From the NCBI GenBank assembly GCA_900315635.1, contig OMZV01000001.1:1-64000 (forward strand): a stretch of DNA of 64,000 bases, in the 5' to 3' direction. The position numbers and the translations under genes were made by a program. This document shows, one piece after another, positions 9,940 through 17,638 of the stretch; the stretch's first letter is position 1; each line of letters begins with the position of its first letter. The notes under the pieces were generated by a model, which had not been told where the DNA came from, did no database searches, and saw only the letters and a list, made by a program, of their open reading frames with translations. The DNA comes from an uncultured Prevotella sp. GTDB taxonomy: Bacteria; Bacteroidota; Bacteroidia; Bacteroidales; Bacteroidaceae.

Positions 9940-12837
9940 TTAATATCCAAATATTTCTTCTGTTGTCAGTTTCTTCACCGGACCAATCTTCTCAAGTGAT
10001 TTCATGTCTAGATCCTTCTCATCACCAAGGATGATGTAACGGTAAGGCTTGTTGGAGATGTTTTGCTTACCGAAGTTGAGGACATCCTGTAGTGTCAGAC
10101 TTGGCAGTGCTTCATAGATATTCTTGTCAATATCATAGTTGATACCACGACGTTGAGCATTCCAGTAAGCCCAAAGGATGGAGTACTTTGTTGTACGACC
10201 AGTGGCAAGAGACTTTGTGAGACTCTGTTTTGCGAGGTCTAAACCAGCCTGACGTTCTGGAATGGTGTCAAGCAAAGTGTTGAACTCACGGATACAATCC
10301 ATCATCTTGTCGTTCTGAGTAATAATGTAAGTATAGAAACTTTCATTGTCACCCTTACGACTTGGCTGGCTGTAGCGTGCACTTGCCGAGTAAGCAAGGC
10401 CACGAGCCTCACGAAGTTCCTGGAAGACGATAGCGTTCATACCGCCACCGAAGTACTCATTGAACAAAGCCTCGACAGCTGCGTTCTCTGGTTTCCACTC
10501 CTTGTTCTCGTTGTGGAACTGCATCATATAGATGTTCTTGGCATCATAAGGAGCAATGTAAACCTCATTCTGTGGTGTCACCTCATTCTTATAGCGCTTT
10601 GCCTGAGCCAGTTCCGGCGACAGCTTTCCGGCAAACTTTTCTTTGTTGACCTTTGCGGTTATGTCCTTCAATGCCGACGGACCCCAATATAATAAGGTGT
10701 AATTGCCGAGTTGTTTCAGCAAGTCGAGCAATTCCTGCGGGTCTTGCTTGTCGAGTTCTTCGCTTGACATAACGTCGCGATAAGGATTATATTTACCTTG
10801 TTCGGCATATAGTGCAAGTGCAGAGAAGTTGCTGCGCTGCTCCTTTTTCGCATCGTCGCGCCCTTTCTTAACCAATGCAACATACTGTTTGTAACTGTCA
10901 TTATCGGCTTTAGCGTTCCATATCCAATCTTTGAAAAGAGCCAATGCCTTCGGCATATTCTTGTTTAAGCCAGACAGAGAGAAAATGGTATAGTCATTAC
11001 CAACAGATACAGAATATTGACATGCAATCTGATAGAAGTCCTTCTTTATCTCAGATATTGATTTTTTGTTGGTTCCAACATACTCAAGATAACTTGAAGC
11101 TGTCCCAAGCTTATTGTTGTTCTCTGTACCAACAGGGTAGACAATGGCAAGATTGAAGAGGTCGTCATCGGGGTTCTGCTTGTAAAGAATCTCCTGGCCA
11201 TCCTTCTGCTTTTCAACTGTCAAGTCCTTAGAGAAGTCAAGGAACTTAGGTTGAATAGGGTCAACCTTAGAGTTGACGATGCTCTGAAGGAAGTCGCTGT
11301 GCTTGTCGTTATTTGTTGGGATAGGGGTAATCTGAGGCTTGTCGATCTTGTGGATTGTAGTGTCTTCGCCCTGACGCTTGTAAACACAAACGTAATCATC
11401 GCCAAAATACTTTTTGGCAAAAGCCTCAATCTGTGCCTTGGTTATTCCGTCCATGCGGTCAAGACCGTCAACTTCCTGCTTCCAAGGCTTGCCATTGATG
11501 AATGCGTTCTTCATAGTCTCAACACGGTTGCGATTCTGGTCGAGACCGCGAAGGAAGTTAAGACGCTTGTTGGCAACAACGGCTTTCACCAGACTCTCAT
11601 CAAATTCTCCCTTCTTCAGTTTGTCAATCTCACCAAGAAGAAGCTGGCGGAGGTCGTCAAGGTTCTGCCCGTCCTTAGGCTCTCCATAAAGAATAAATGA
11701 TGTATAGTCGGTCAAATCGTCAGTTATTGCGGCTCCTTCCATAATCTTCATTGGCTGTTCGAGGTCAGTCTCTATGAGCCCTGCCTTTCCGTTAGCTAAT
11801 AAGTCGGCAATTACTTGAAGAGTATCATTCTGCATACTAGAAGCTCCGTCGAACTTCCAGCCCATCATGACATTCTCAGCTTCCTGTCCGACAACGGTTG
11901 TATCAACATGCTGCTTGAGTGTCGGAACAGGAGCGTACTCAGGACGTGAGAGATTGTCACTCTTCTTCCATGAGCCAAAATACTTGTTGATTGTGGCGAT
12001 GGTCTTGTCATAATCAAGGTCACCAGCCATTACAATAGCAACATTGTTAGGCACATAATAACGCTTGAAGTAGTTCTTTATGTTCGTTATGCTAGGATTC
12101 TTCAAGTGTTCCTGAGTACCAATGGTTGTCTGGGTACCGTAAGGATGATTAGGGAAGAGTTTCTTGTTGAGAGCCACCCATTCCTTTTCGCCATCGCTTG
12201 AAAGGTGAATATTGTATTCCTCATAGACTGCCTCTAGCTCTGTATGGAATCCGCGAATAACCATATTTTGGAAACGGTCGCTCTGAACGCGGGCCCAGTT
12301 GTCGAGTTCATTGGATGGGATATCCTCCTGATAGCAAGTCTGGTCGTTGCTCGTGTAGGCATTTGAGCCCTCAGAACCTATTGCCGCCATCATCTTATCA
12401 TACTCATTTGGGATGTTGTACTTGGCTGCAAGCTGGGAGATAGAGTCAATCTGATGATAGTAAGCCTTGCGCTCTGTCGGGTCTGTGATAGTGCGGTAAA
12501 CCTCAAAGCGGTGTTCAATAGAATCTAGCAAAGGCTGCTCGGCAGCAAGATTGGATGTGCCGAAATGGGTTGTACCCTTGAACATCAGGTGTTCAAGATA
12601 GTGGGCAAGGCCTGTCGTTTCGTGAGGGTCGTTACGCGAACCAGTACGGACAGCAATGTAAGTCTGGATTCGTGGTTGCTCGGAGTTGCGGCTGAGGTAA
12701 ACCTTAAGCCCGTTGTTGAGGGTGTAGATGCGCACACCCATTGGGTCGTTAGCCACAGACTCATACTTGTAGGTCTGGGCTGAAGCCGTTGTTGTAGCTA
12801 TCAGTAGCAGGGTGGCTAAAAGAGTTTTGAGTTTCAT
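9940..12837 (-). CDS. M16 (pitrilysin/insulinase-like) zinc peptidase, two-repeat form
   Basis: A 965-aa protein with a signal peptide (MKLKTLLATLL to ASAQ) and duplicated M16 halves. The inverted zinc motif HYLEH is at residues 79-83, in GLAHYLEHLMFKGT, with the third ligand probably in ELEAVYEEYNIH. The second half is the inactive pairing half (LREARGLAYSASARY). It should act in the periplasm or outer envelope on peptides or unfolded proteins. I chose the start at 12837 because it begins a proper signal peptide; the in-frame extension upstream reads Ser/Leu/Cys low-complexity from a 9-bp tandem repeat and is not protein-like. Confidence 0.93.
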   Translation of the reverse strand: MKLKTLLATLLLIATTTASAQTYKYESVANDPMGVRIYTLNNGLKVYLSRNSEQPRIQTYIAVRTGSRNDPHETTGLAHYLEHLMFKGTTHFGTSNLAAEQPLLDSIEHRFEVYRTITDPTERKAYYHQIDSISQLAAKYNIPNEYDKMMAAIGSEGSNAYTSNDQTCYQEDIPSNELDNWARVQSDRFQNMVIRGFHTELEAVYEEYNIHLSSDGEKEWVALNKKLFPNHPYGTQTTIGTQEHLKNPSITNIKNYFKRYYVPNNVAIVMAGDLDYDKTIATINKYFGSWKKSDNLSRPEYAPVPTLKQHVDTTVVGQEAENVMMGWKFDGASSMQNDTLQVIADLLANGKAGLIETDLEQPMKIMEGAAITDDLTDYTSFILYGEPKDGQNLDDLRQLLLGEIDKLKKGEFDESLVKAVVANKRLNFLRGLDQNRNRVETMKNAFINGKPWKQEVDGLDRMDGITKAQIEAFAKKYFGDDYVCVYKRQGEDTTIHKIDKPQITPIPTNNDKHSDFLQSIVNSKVDPIQPKFLDFSKDLTVEKQKDGQEILYKQNPDDDLFNLAIVYPVGTENNNKLGTASSYLEYVGTNKKSISEIKKDFYQIACQYSVSVGNDYTIFSLSGLNKNMPKALALFKDWIWNAKADNDSYKQYVALVKKGRDDAKKEQRSNFSALALYAEQGKYNPYRDVMSSEELDKQDPQELLDLLKQLGNYTLLYWGPSALKDITAKVNKEKFAGKLSPELAQAKRYKNEVTPQNEVYIAPYDAKNIYMMQFHNENKEWKPENAAVEALFNEYFGGGMNAIVFQELREARGLAYSASARYSQPSRKGDNESFYTYIITQNDKMMDCIREFNTLLDTIPERQAGLDLAKQSLTKSLATGRTTKYSILWAYWNAQRRGINYDIDKNIYEALPSLTLQDVLNFGKQNISNKPYRYIILGDEKDLDMKSLEKIGPVKKLTTEEIFGY

Positions 12838-12885
12838 TATTTGGTGATTTTGTTTTTTTTTTGTTGATGAGGGGGCTTGGCTTAT

Positions 12886-12957
12886 TAGGCATAGTGGGCA
12901 TATTAGGCTAAATAGGCTAAATAGGCCTGATAGGCATGATAGGCATGATAGGCTAAG
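12886..12957. repeat. 9-bp tandem repeat, eight units
   Basis: Eight consecutive nonamers start at 12886: TAGGCATAG, TGGGCATAT, TAGGCTAAA twice, TAGGCCTGA, TAGGCATGA twice and TAGGCTAAG. The last unit contains the stop codon of the DUF4954 gene. The array fills the gap to the M16 peptidase gene. Because the period is a multiple of three, copy-number change would not shift a frame. Confidence 0.85.
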
Positions 12958-14869
12958 TGGGGAGATGCTCAAGGAAATCGGTGAGGGTCTCATTGTAGAC
13001 ATCACCTAGTTTGAATTCCTTTTCGGCATCAGCCTTGATGGCGGCAAGCCATTCTGAGCGGGCGGCATTATAGTCATGCTCAATGCGGCTTTCGTCGTCC
13101 TCGGTGATGCTCTTTATATCATAGTAGTCTAGAATCATCCGGTAAGCCCAAGCCCATTCGTATCGGGCATAGTTGGCTTCAATCTCCTCGAAACGGGCAA
13201 GGATATCATCAATGGTCTCGATATTGCCTTCCTTGATATCGTCGGCAAGACGCTGCTCCTCGGTCAGAGGCATGAGCTGTCCTGCAAGGTCGCTCCACCG
13301 CCCGAGTCCTGTTTGCCATGCTGGCTTACCTTCGAAGCTGTTGTCTTTGGCAAGCTGAAGCATCTGTCCCATGAACAAACGAAGGGCAATGTCGTAATAG
13401 TGAAGACCGTTCTTCAGTGACGAAGCCTTGATGCACATACCATGATAGTGGTATTCCTTCACATCATCGCCATTGACTTTAAGAATGTTCTCAAGGATTT
13501 TCTTGCCACGGATAATCTCACCTATGGTTAATGGCGACAGCCAATCGAAGTCGATGATACTCTTCCGGTTGTCCTTTGAGCGCATATCCCGCATCGGCCA
13601 TTTGTGAATGTCACGATAGAGTCCGACGGTAATGATGTTGTGTCCTGGTACAAGCCATGTCTGTCCGTTTTCACCGATGAGATAGGAGAAAGGCAGACCG
13701 TCGGTGCGTGGATGTCCCATCAGCTTGCCCATGACCACTGAGAAAGTGCCGATCCTAGCTGGCCAAAGTAGGTGAGAGCCACTAGCCGTCTTCGTTCCAC
13801 GCTCAAGGATACCCCAATGGATAGGTCCCATCTTATAAGCATGGTTTGAGAAATTGGTTGCCGAACCGGCATTATAGAACGAATACTGACCACCAATGAG
13901 CAGCGAGCTCTTGTGATGCGAAGCCGAGAACGGTCCACAGAAAGCAGCACATGCCTCGCCGTTTGCCATAACAGTGTTGGCAAAGAACACACTCTGGCTG
14001 GCTGTAAAGCCACTCGTTATCTGGCAAGCCTCGCCAACAAACGAGTCCTGCATGCGCACTCCGTCGGTTATCGACGAGCCGTCGGCAATAATGGAATTCT
14101 CTATTATGACGTTAGAGCCAATGAAAACACTCGAATTGTTGTTGCTCTTTATTGTGCAATCGCTAAGCCGTGTGGCTCCGCTTATCTCACATCCATCCTC
14201 GATGACGGAGTTGACAATCTCCGTGGTATTGACAATCTTGACGTTGTTGCCTATCGTTCCACGGTCGGGTTGGGAGCGAACCACTTCCTCATTGACCAAC
14301 CGGCGAAGAGCATTACGAACGTCAGTATCCTCATAATGACGAACCATGAATGCCGCCAACTGGCTGTTAAGTCCATGGAAAGCGATGATATTGCCATCGC
14401 CGGCCTCACTCAGAACCGAAATCTGATTGCCATCGCCATAGCTTGCACCCTCGGTGGTCTCAATGGTCGATACGTTCACGATGTAGCAATTGTCACCAAT
14501 GGTATAGTCGTTGATGTAGTTGCCGACCATATCAATTATGCAGTTATTGCCGATTGTAACGTTCCTGAGGGTAGCGTTCTTGATGCCGGCATGGCGGGGA
14601 AAGTCCTTCGTGACTTCGATAGTCCCGTCAAGAGCACCAATTCTTATTTTGCCATAGAAGTTGGTGCGCTGGACAAACTGAGGGAGAAAGCCTTCCTCTG
14701 CAACTTCAATGTCGTCCCAGTCCTCAGCCCAGCAAGCGTTAGACTTGAGGATAGAAATTTCTTCGGATCTAAGATTCCTATAGGCTATCCCCGCCAAACC
14801 TCCCCCAAGGGGAGGCTTCTGATTACTTAAATTATAATATGAAGTGGTATTGTCCATCTTAATACTCAT
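12953..14869 (-). CDS. DUF4954 family protein (left-handed beta-helix, acyltransferase-like fold)
   Basis: A 638-aa protein whose middle third (about residues 75-330) is built from hexapeptide-like repeats (IGNNCIIDMV, IGDNCYIVNV, IEDGCEISGA, IGSNVIIENS), the pattern of left-handed beta-helix transferases such as LpxA and GlmU. The C-terminal part is helical. The family is common in Bacteroidetes and has no established reaction. The first 30 or so residues are odd: NQKPPLGGGLAG is the translation of a dispersed intergenic repeat (14789-14824), and the conserved protein seems to begin at YRNLRSEEI. It is between HflX and the M16 peptidase on the same strand. Confidence 0.85.
   Translation of the reverse strand: MSIKMDNTTSYYNLSNQKPPLGGGLAGIAYRNLRSEEISILKSNACWAEDWDDIEVAEEGFLPQFVQRTNFYGKIRIGALDGTIEVTKDFPRHAGIKNATLRNVTIGNNCIIDMVGNYINDYTIGDNCYIVNVSTIETTEGASYGDGNQISVLSEAGDGNIIAFHGLNSQLAAFMVRHYEDTDVRNALRRLVNEEVVRSQPDRGTIGNNVKIVNTTEIVNSVIEDGCEISGATRLSDCTIKSNNNSSVFIGSNVIIENSIIADGSSITDGVRMQDSFVGEACQITSGFTASQSVFFANTVMANGEACAAFCGPFSASHHKSSLLIGGQYSFYNAGSATNFSNHAYKMGPIHWGILERGTKTASGSHLLWPARIGTFSVVMGKLMGHPRTDGLPFSYLIGENGQTWLVPGHNIITVGLYRDIHKWPMRDMRSKDNRKSIIDFDWLSPLTIGEIIRGKKILENILKVNGDDVKEYHYHGMCIKASSLKNGLHYYDIALRLFMGQMLQLAKDNSFEGKPAWQTGLGRWSDLAGQLMPLTEEQRLADDIKEGNIETIDDILARFEEIEANYARYEWAWAYRMILDYYDIKSITEDDESRIEHDYNAARSEWLAAIKADAEKEFKLGDVYNETLTDFLEHLPT
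14789..14824. repeat. GC-rich dispersed repeat inside the DUF4954 5' coding end
   Basis: On the plus strand it reads CCCCGCCAAACC, then TCCCCCAAGGGGAGG and CTTCTGATT. The palindromic CCTCCCC/GGGGAGG core and flanks match the elements at about 14880-14921 and at 21563-21643. Here it is translated as part of the protein N terminus. Confidence 0.75.
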
Positions 14870-14879
14870 TTAATTTTTG

Positions 14880-14921
14880 GTGATTAAACATCCTCTCTTT
14901 GGGGGAGGCTTTGTGGGGAGT
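14880..14921. repeat. GC-rich dispersed repeat between hflX and the DUF4954 gene
   Basis: TGATTAAACATCCTC is followed by a G-rich GGGGGAGGC and TTTGTGGGGAG. The same TGATTAAACATCCTC start occurs at 21603-21617. With 14789-14824 it forms an inverted pair flanking the DUF4954 start codon. It ends 3 bp from the hflX stop codon. Confidence 0.7.
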
Positions 14922-14923
14922 TC

Positions 14924-16168
14924 TTAAAGTTCCGGATAGAGGAAGTCGTTGTAGGGGTACTTCTGGACGTGTAGCTCGCGGACACGCTTGTAAATGACTT
15001 CACGGAACTCATCGATGTTCTCCTTGTCCTTAGCCGAGATGAAGATGCAGTTTTCATTCTCACGTGCCATCCACGTCTTCTTCAGTTCGTCGAGAGTGAC
15101 ATTTTCCTTTGTCGGAGGGGTGAGGTCGTCAGGCTCCTTGTCCACCCAGTGGTAGTTGTCAATCTTGTTGAATACTATCAACGAAGGCTTGTCGGAGCAC
15201 CCGAGCTCCTTCAGTGTCTGGTTGACAACCTGAATCTGTTCCTCGAAATCAGGATGTGAGATGTCGACAACGTGTACCAGCATATCGGCTTCACGAACCT
15301 CATCGAGCGTCGACTTGAATGAATCGACAAGTGTTGTCGGCAACTTACGGATGAACCCAACAGTGTCGGCGAGCAGGAAAGGCAGGTTCTTTATCACTAC
15401 TTTTCGCACAGTCGTGTCGAGAGTGGCGAAAAGCTTGTTCTCGGCAAATACCTCACTCTTGGCAAGAAGATTCATTATCGTGGACTTTCCCACATTGGTG
15501 TAGCCCACGAGAGCCACACGGATGAGGCGCCCGCGGTTCTTGCGCTGGGTAGTCTTCTGCTTGTCAATCTCGGCAAGACGCTTCTTCAAGAGGCTCATGC
15601 GGTTGAGGATTATTCGGCGGTCCATCTCCAACTGAGTCTCACCAGGACCACGAAGACCTACCGAACCTTTTCCTCCGCCAGAACCGGAGCCACCGCCCTG
15701 ACGCTCAAGGTGCGTCCAGAGTCGGGTCAGTCGAGGCAGCATGTACTGGTATTGAGCCAGCTCTACCTGTGTCTTTGCGTTCGCTGTCTTTGCCCTCATG
15801 GCAAATATATCGAGGATAAGCGATGTGCGGTCGAGTATCTTCACCTGCAATTCCTTCTCGATATTGCGGAGCTGTTGGGCCGAAAGCTCATCATCGAAGA
15901 TAACCATTCCTATCGGGTCTTCCTCGTCTTCCTTCTGCTTTATGTATTCCTTTATCTCCTCAAGTTTGCCCTTTCCGACGTATGATGTCATATTCGGACC
16001 GCCGGCACGCTGTGTGAATCGCTTCACGGTAACAGCTCCTGCAGTATCGGCAAGAAACTCAAGCTCGTCAAGATATTCCTTAGTCTTTGCCTCACCCTGC
16101 GACGGAGTAATCAGTCCGACCAGTATTGCGGTCTCGGCTTTGGCTTCGGAAATAACAAATTCTTTCAT
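14924..16168 (-). CDS. hflX: GTPase HflX, ribosome-associated
   Basis: A 414-aa protein with the HflX N-terminal domain (residues 1-180, including GGPNMTSYVGKGKLEEIK), the glycine-rich GGGSGSGGGKGSVGLRGPGETQLE linker region and a GTPase domain with G1 GYTNVGKST, G3 DTVGFI and G4 NKID. The family splits or rescues stalled ribosomes under stress. A TAACTTTG -7 box is on the minus strand at 16197-16204, giving a leader of about 25 nt. The DUF4954 gene lies downstream on the same strand. Confidence 0.95.
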   Translation of the reverse strand: MKEFVISEAKAETAILVGLITPSQGEAKTKEYLDELEFLADTAGAVTVKRFTQRAGGPNMTSYVGKGKLEEIKEYIKQKEDEEDPIGMVIFDDELSAQQLRNIEKELQVKILDRTSLILDIFAMRAKTANAKTQVELAQYQYMLPRLTRLWTHLERQGGGSGSGGGKGSVGLRGPGETQLEMDRRIILNRMSLLKKRLAEIDKQKTTQRKNRGRLIRVALVGYTNVGKSTIMNLLAKSEVFAENKLFATLDTTVRKVVIKNLPFLLADTVGFIRKLPTTLVDSFKSTLDEVREADMLVHVVDISHPDFEEQIQVVNQTLKELGCSDKPSLIVFNKIDNYHWVDKEPDDLTPPTKENVTLDELKKTWMARENENCIFISAKDKENIDEFREVIYKRVRELHVQKYPYNDFLYPEL

Positions 16169-16288
16169 TAAATAATGTGTCTTTTTATATATTGTGCAAA
16201 GTTATAAAAACTTTTTGAGTTTGAGGTTTTTATGCATTTATAACTTCCCCAGTTTATAATTTTTTAGCCATACGAATACTCATTACCT

Positions 16289-16300
16289 GTAAACGTTTAC
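16289..16300. promoter_or_regulatory. LacI-type palindrome upstream of the small RNA promoter
   Basis: GTAAACGTTTAC is a perfect 12-bp palindrome of the type bound by LacI/GalR-family regulators. Its centre is 64 bp upstream of the -7 box at 16355. The same core occurs at 31304-31319 upstream of the pectate lyase operon. A shorter relative, CAAACGTTTG, is at 16363-16372 over the expected transcript start. Confidence 0.6.
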
Positions 16301-16330
16301 GTAATTAAATAAAAAATAATTGGCAAATGA

Positions 16331-16362
16331 TTTGATTTATATCAATTATTATTTTACCTTTG
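16331..16362 (+). promoter_or_regulatory. Promoter of a small RNA
   Basis: TTTG (16331-16334) and TACCTTTG (16355-16362) with 20 bp between them, a full consensus match. No open reading frame of useful size lies between it and the terminator at 16452. Confidence 0.75.
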
Positions 16363-16368
16363 CAAACG

Positions 16369-16480
16369 TTTGAACGGAAAACCGATTTCGAAAAACTTTA
16401 AAAAACTACATAAGACTCAAACTGCTGAAACATTCAAAAATCTGATGGAATAAGCCCCGGCGTGATGTCGGGGCTTTTTC
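16369..16480 (+). ncRNA. Putative small RNA of about 110 nt
   Basis: Bounded by a consensus promoter (16331-16362) and a strong intrinsic terminator (16452-16480: AAGCCCCG, 9-nt loop, CGGGGCTT, then TTTCTTTT). The enclosed sequence has no credible ORF; the only ATG gives two codons. It could also be the attenuated leader of the SGNH hydrolase gene, but that gene has its own -7 box at 16564. The flanking gap 16169-16586 contains nothing else except the hflX promoter and the palindromes. The RNA family is not recognised. Confidence 0.6.
16452..16480 (+). terminator. Intrinsic terminator of the small RNA
   Basis: GCCCCG (16454-16459) pairs with CGGGGC (16469-16474), extended by AA/TT, and is followed by a T-rich tail to 16484. 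Confidence 0.85.
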
Positions 16481-16586
16481 TTTTGGTATATATGGCAAGG
16501 ATTTGCATTTGTTCAAATTCTGATTAATTATCAATGAATTACGCGAATTCCATTTATTTTTTGTAACTTTGCACCCTGAAAATCAG

Positions 16587-17405
16587 GTGAATAGGATTAG
16601 ACTGGAAATATTGTTCCTTTTCTTTGGGCTTGCATTGATGGCAAACGCACAGAATTCAAATTGGACAGACCACATGTCCAATTTGCAACCTGATACCCTC
16701 CCACGTAAGGCTCATGCCGATAAGACAGCCGGTCCGGCACCTAAAATAGTGAACATTGGTCACGGACTGGGCGGCGATGAGTATGATCCCGATTATTTCT
16801 CTGCTTTCGATGAGAACGGTGTAGATAACGCCCACCAAGTTATCCTGCTTATTGGCGATTCCATGCTTGATGGTCTTGGAAGTCGTTTCGTCGATTATGC
16901 AGCCGAGAATGGTGACGAATTCCATGCCGTTATATGGTATGGCAGTAACACCATGCACTGGGCTACAACCCGTGACCTTGAGTATCACATACAGCGAGTC
17001 CACCCGACGTTCATCATTATGAGCCTGGGTTATAATGATCTGGGCTATTATAATCTTGAGAAACGAGCCGAATGGATAGGCGTGATACTCCGGAAGTTCG
17101 GTAAGATTCCTTTCGTTTGGATAGGTCCACTGCCTAGGCGCGGACTGCGCGACCGCAGGATAGTAGATATTATCCATCAGAAGGTGGGCGACAAGCGGTT
17201 CTATGACAGCAGCAACACCATTTGCGCACGCATTGACGGTACACACCCCACACTTTCTTCTGCGGCAAAATGGGTCGACAGTATAGCCCAATGGATGAGT
17301 ACACCGGGACTGACAGCACATCCTATCCGTATGGATTATCCGTCAAGAAACGTCAACTTCCATGCGGATGAGAAGCATAATATGAAGTACCACGGACGAA
17401 AATAA
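16587..17405 (+). CDS. Secreted SGNH/GDSL-type hydrolase
   Basis: A 272-aa protein if started at the GTG at 16587, which gives a signal peptide VNRIRLEILFLFFGLALMANAQ. No ATG upstream fits, and a TTG at 16569 lies inside the -7 box (TAACTTTG, 16564-16571). SGNH blocks are visible: block I LLIGDSML, block III LGYNDLG and block V DGTHPT with the catalytic Asp/His pair. This suggests a periplasmic or surface esterase/lipase or acetylesterase; substrate unknown. It stands alone, with repeat copy B after it. Confidence 0.8.
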   Translation: MNRIRLEILFLFFGLALMANAQNSNWTDHMSNLQPDTLPRKAHADKTAGPAPKIVNIGHGLGGDEYDPDYFSAFDENGVDNAHQVILLIGDSMLDGLGSRFVDYAAENGDEFHAVIWYGSNTMHWATTRDLEYHIQRVHPTFIIMSLGYNDLGYYNLEKRAEWIGVILRKFGKIPFVWIGPLPRRGLRDRRIVDIIHQKVGDKRFYDSSNTICARIDGTHPTLSSAAKWVDSIAQWMSTPGLTAHPIRMDYPSRNVNFHADEKHNMKYHGRK

Positions 17406-17475
17406 ACTTCGAATAAGGCTAAGTAATAGTTTATGCTATGCTTAGTTATGATATAAGTAGAACTTGGTTGAAAAG

Positions 17476-17623
17476 TAAAACGGCATCTCTTGCATTGCAA
17501 AAGGTGCCGTTTTGCGAATAAAAATAAATTATTTTCTTTTTATTTTTAATTTATTTCGATTGAAAAATAAATTAAAAACATTTCTGAAAGATACCGTTTT
17601 ACGAAATAAAACGGCATCCATTA
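17476..17623. repeat. 22-bp-period intergenic repeat element, copy B
   Basis: Two inverted pairs. TAAAACGGCATC starts at 17476 and CAAAAGGTGCCG at 17498 (22 bp). TGAAAGATACCG starts at 17585 and TAAAACGGCATCC at 17607 (22 bp). Between them an AT-rich perfect 14-bp inverted repeat (17543-17556 with 17565-17578, 8-nt loop) can form a hairpin. The whole sits between the convergent SGNH hydrolase and OPT transporter genes. Confidence 0.75.
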
Positions 17624-17638
17624 GCATTCAATTGACCA

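Noticed and set aside
12838-13005. N-terminal extension of the M16 peptidase frame
   Set aside because: It is low-complexity Ser/Leu/Cys derived from the 9-bp array and precedes a perfect signal peptide.
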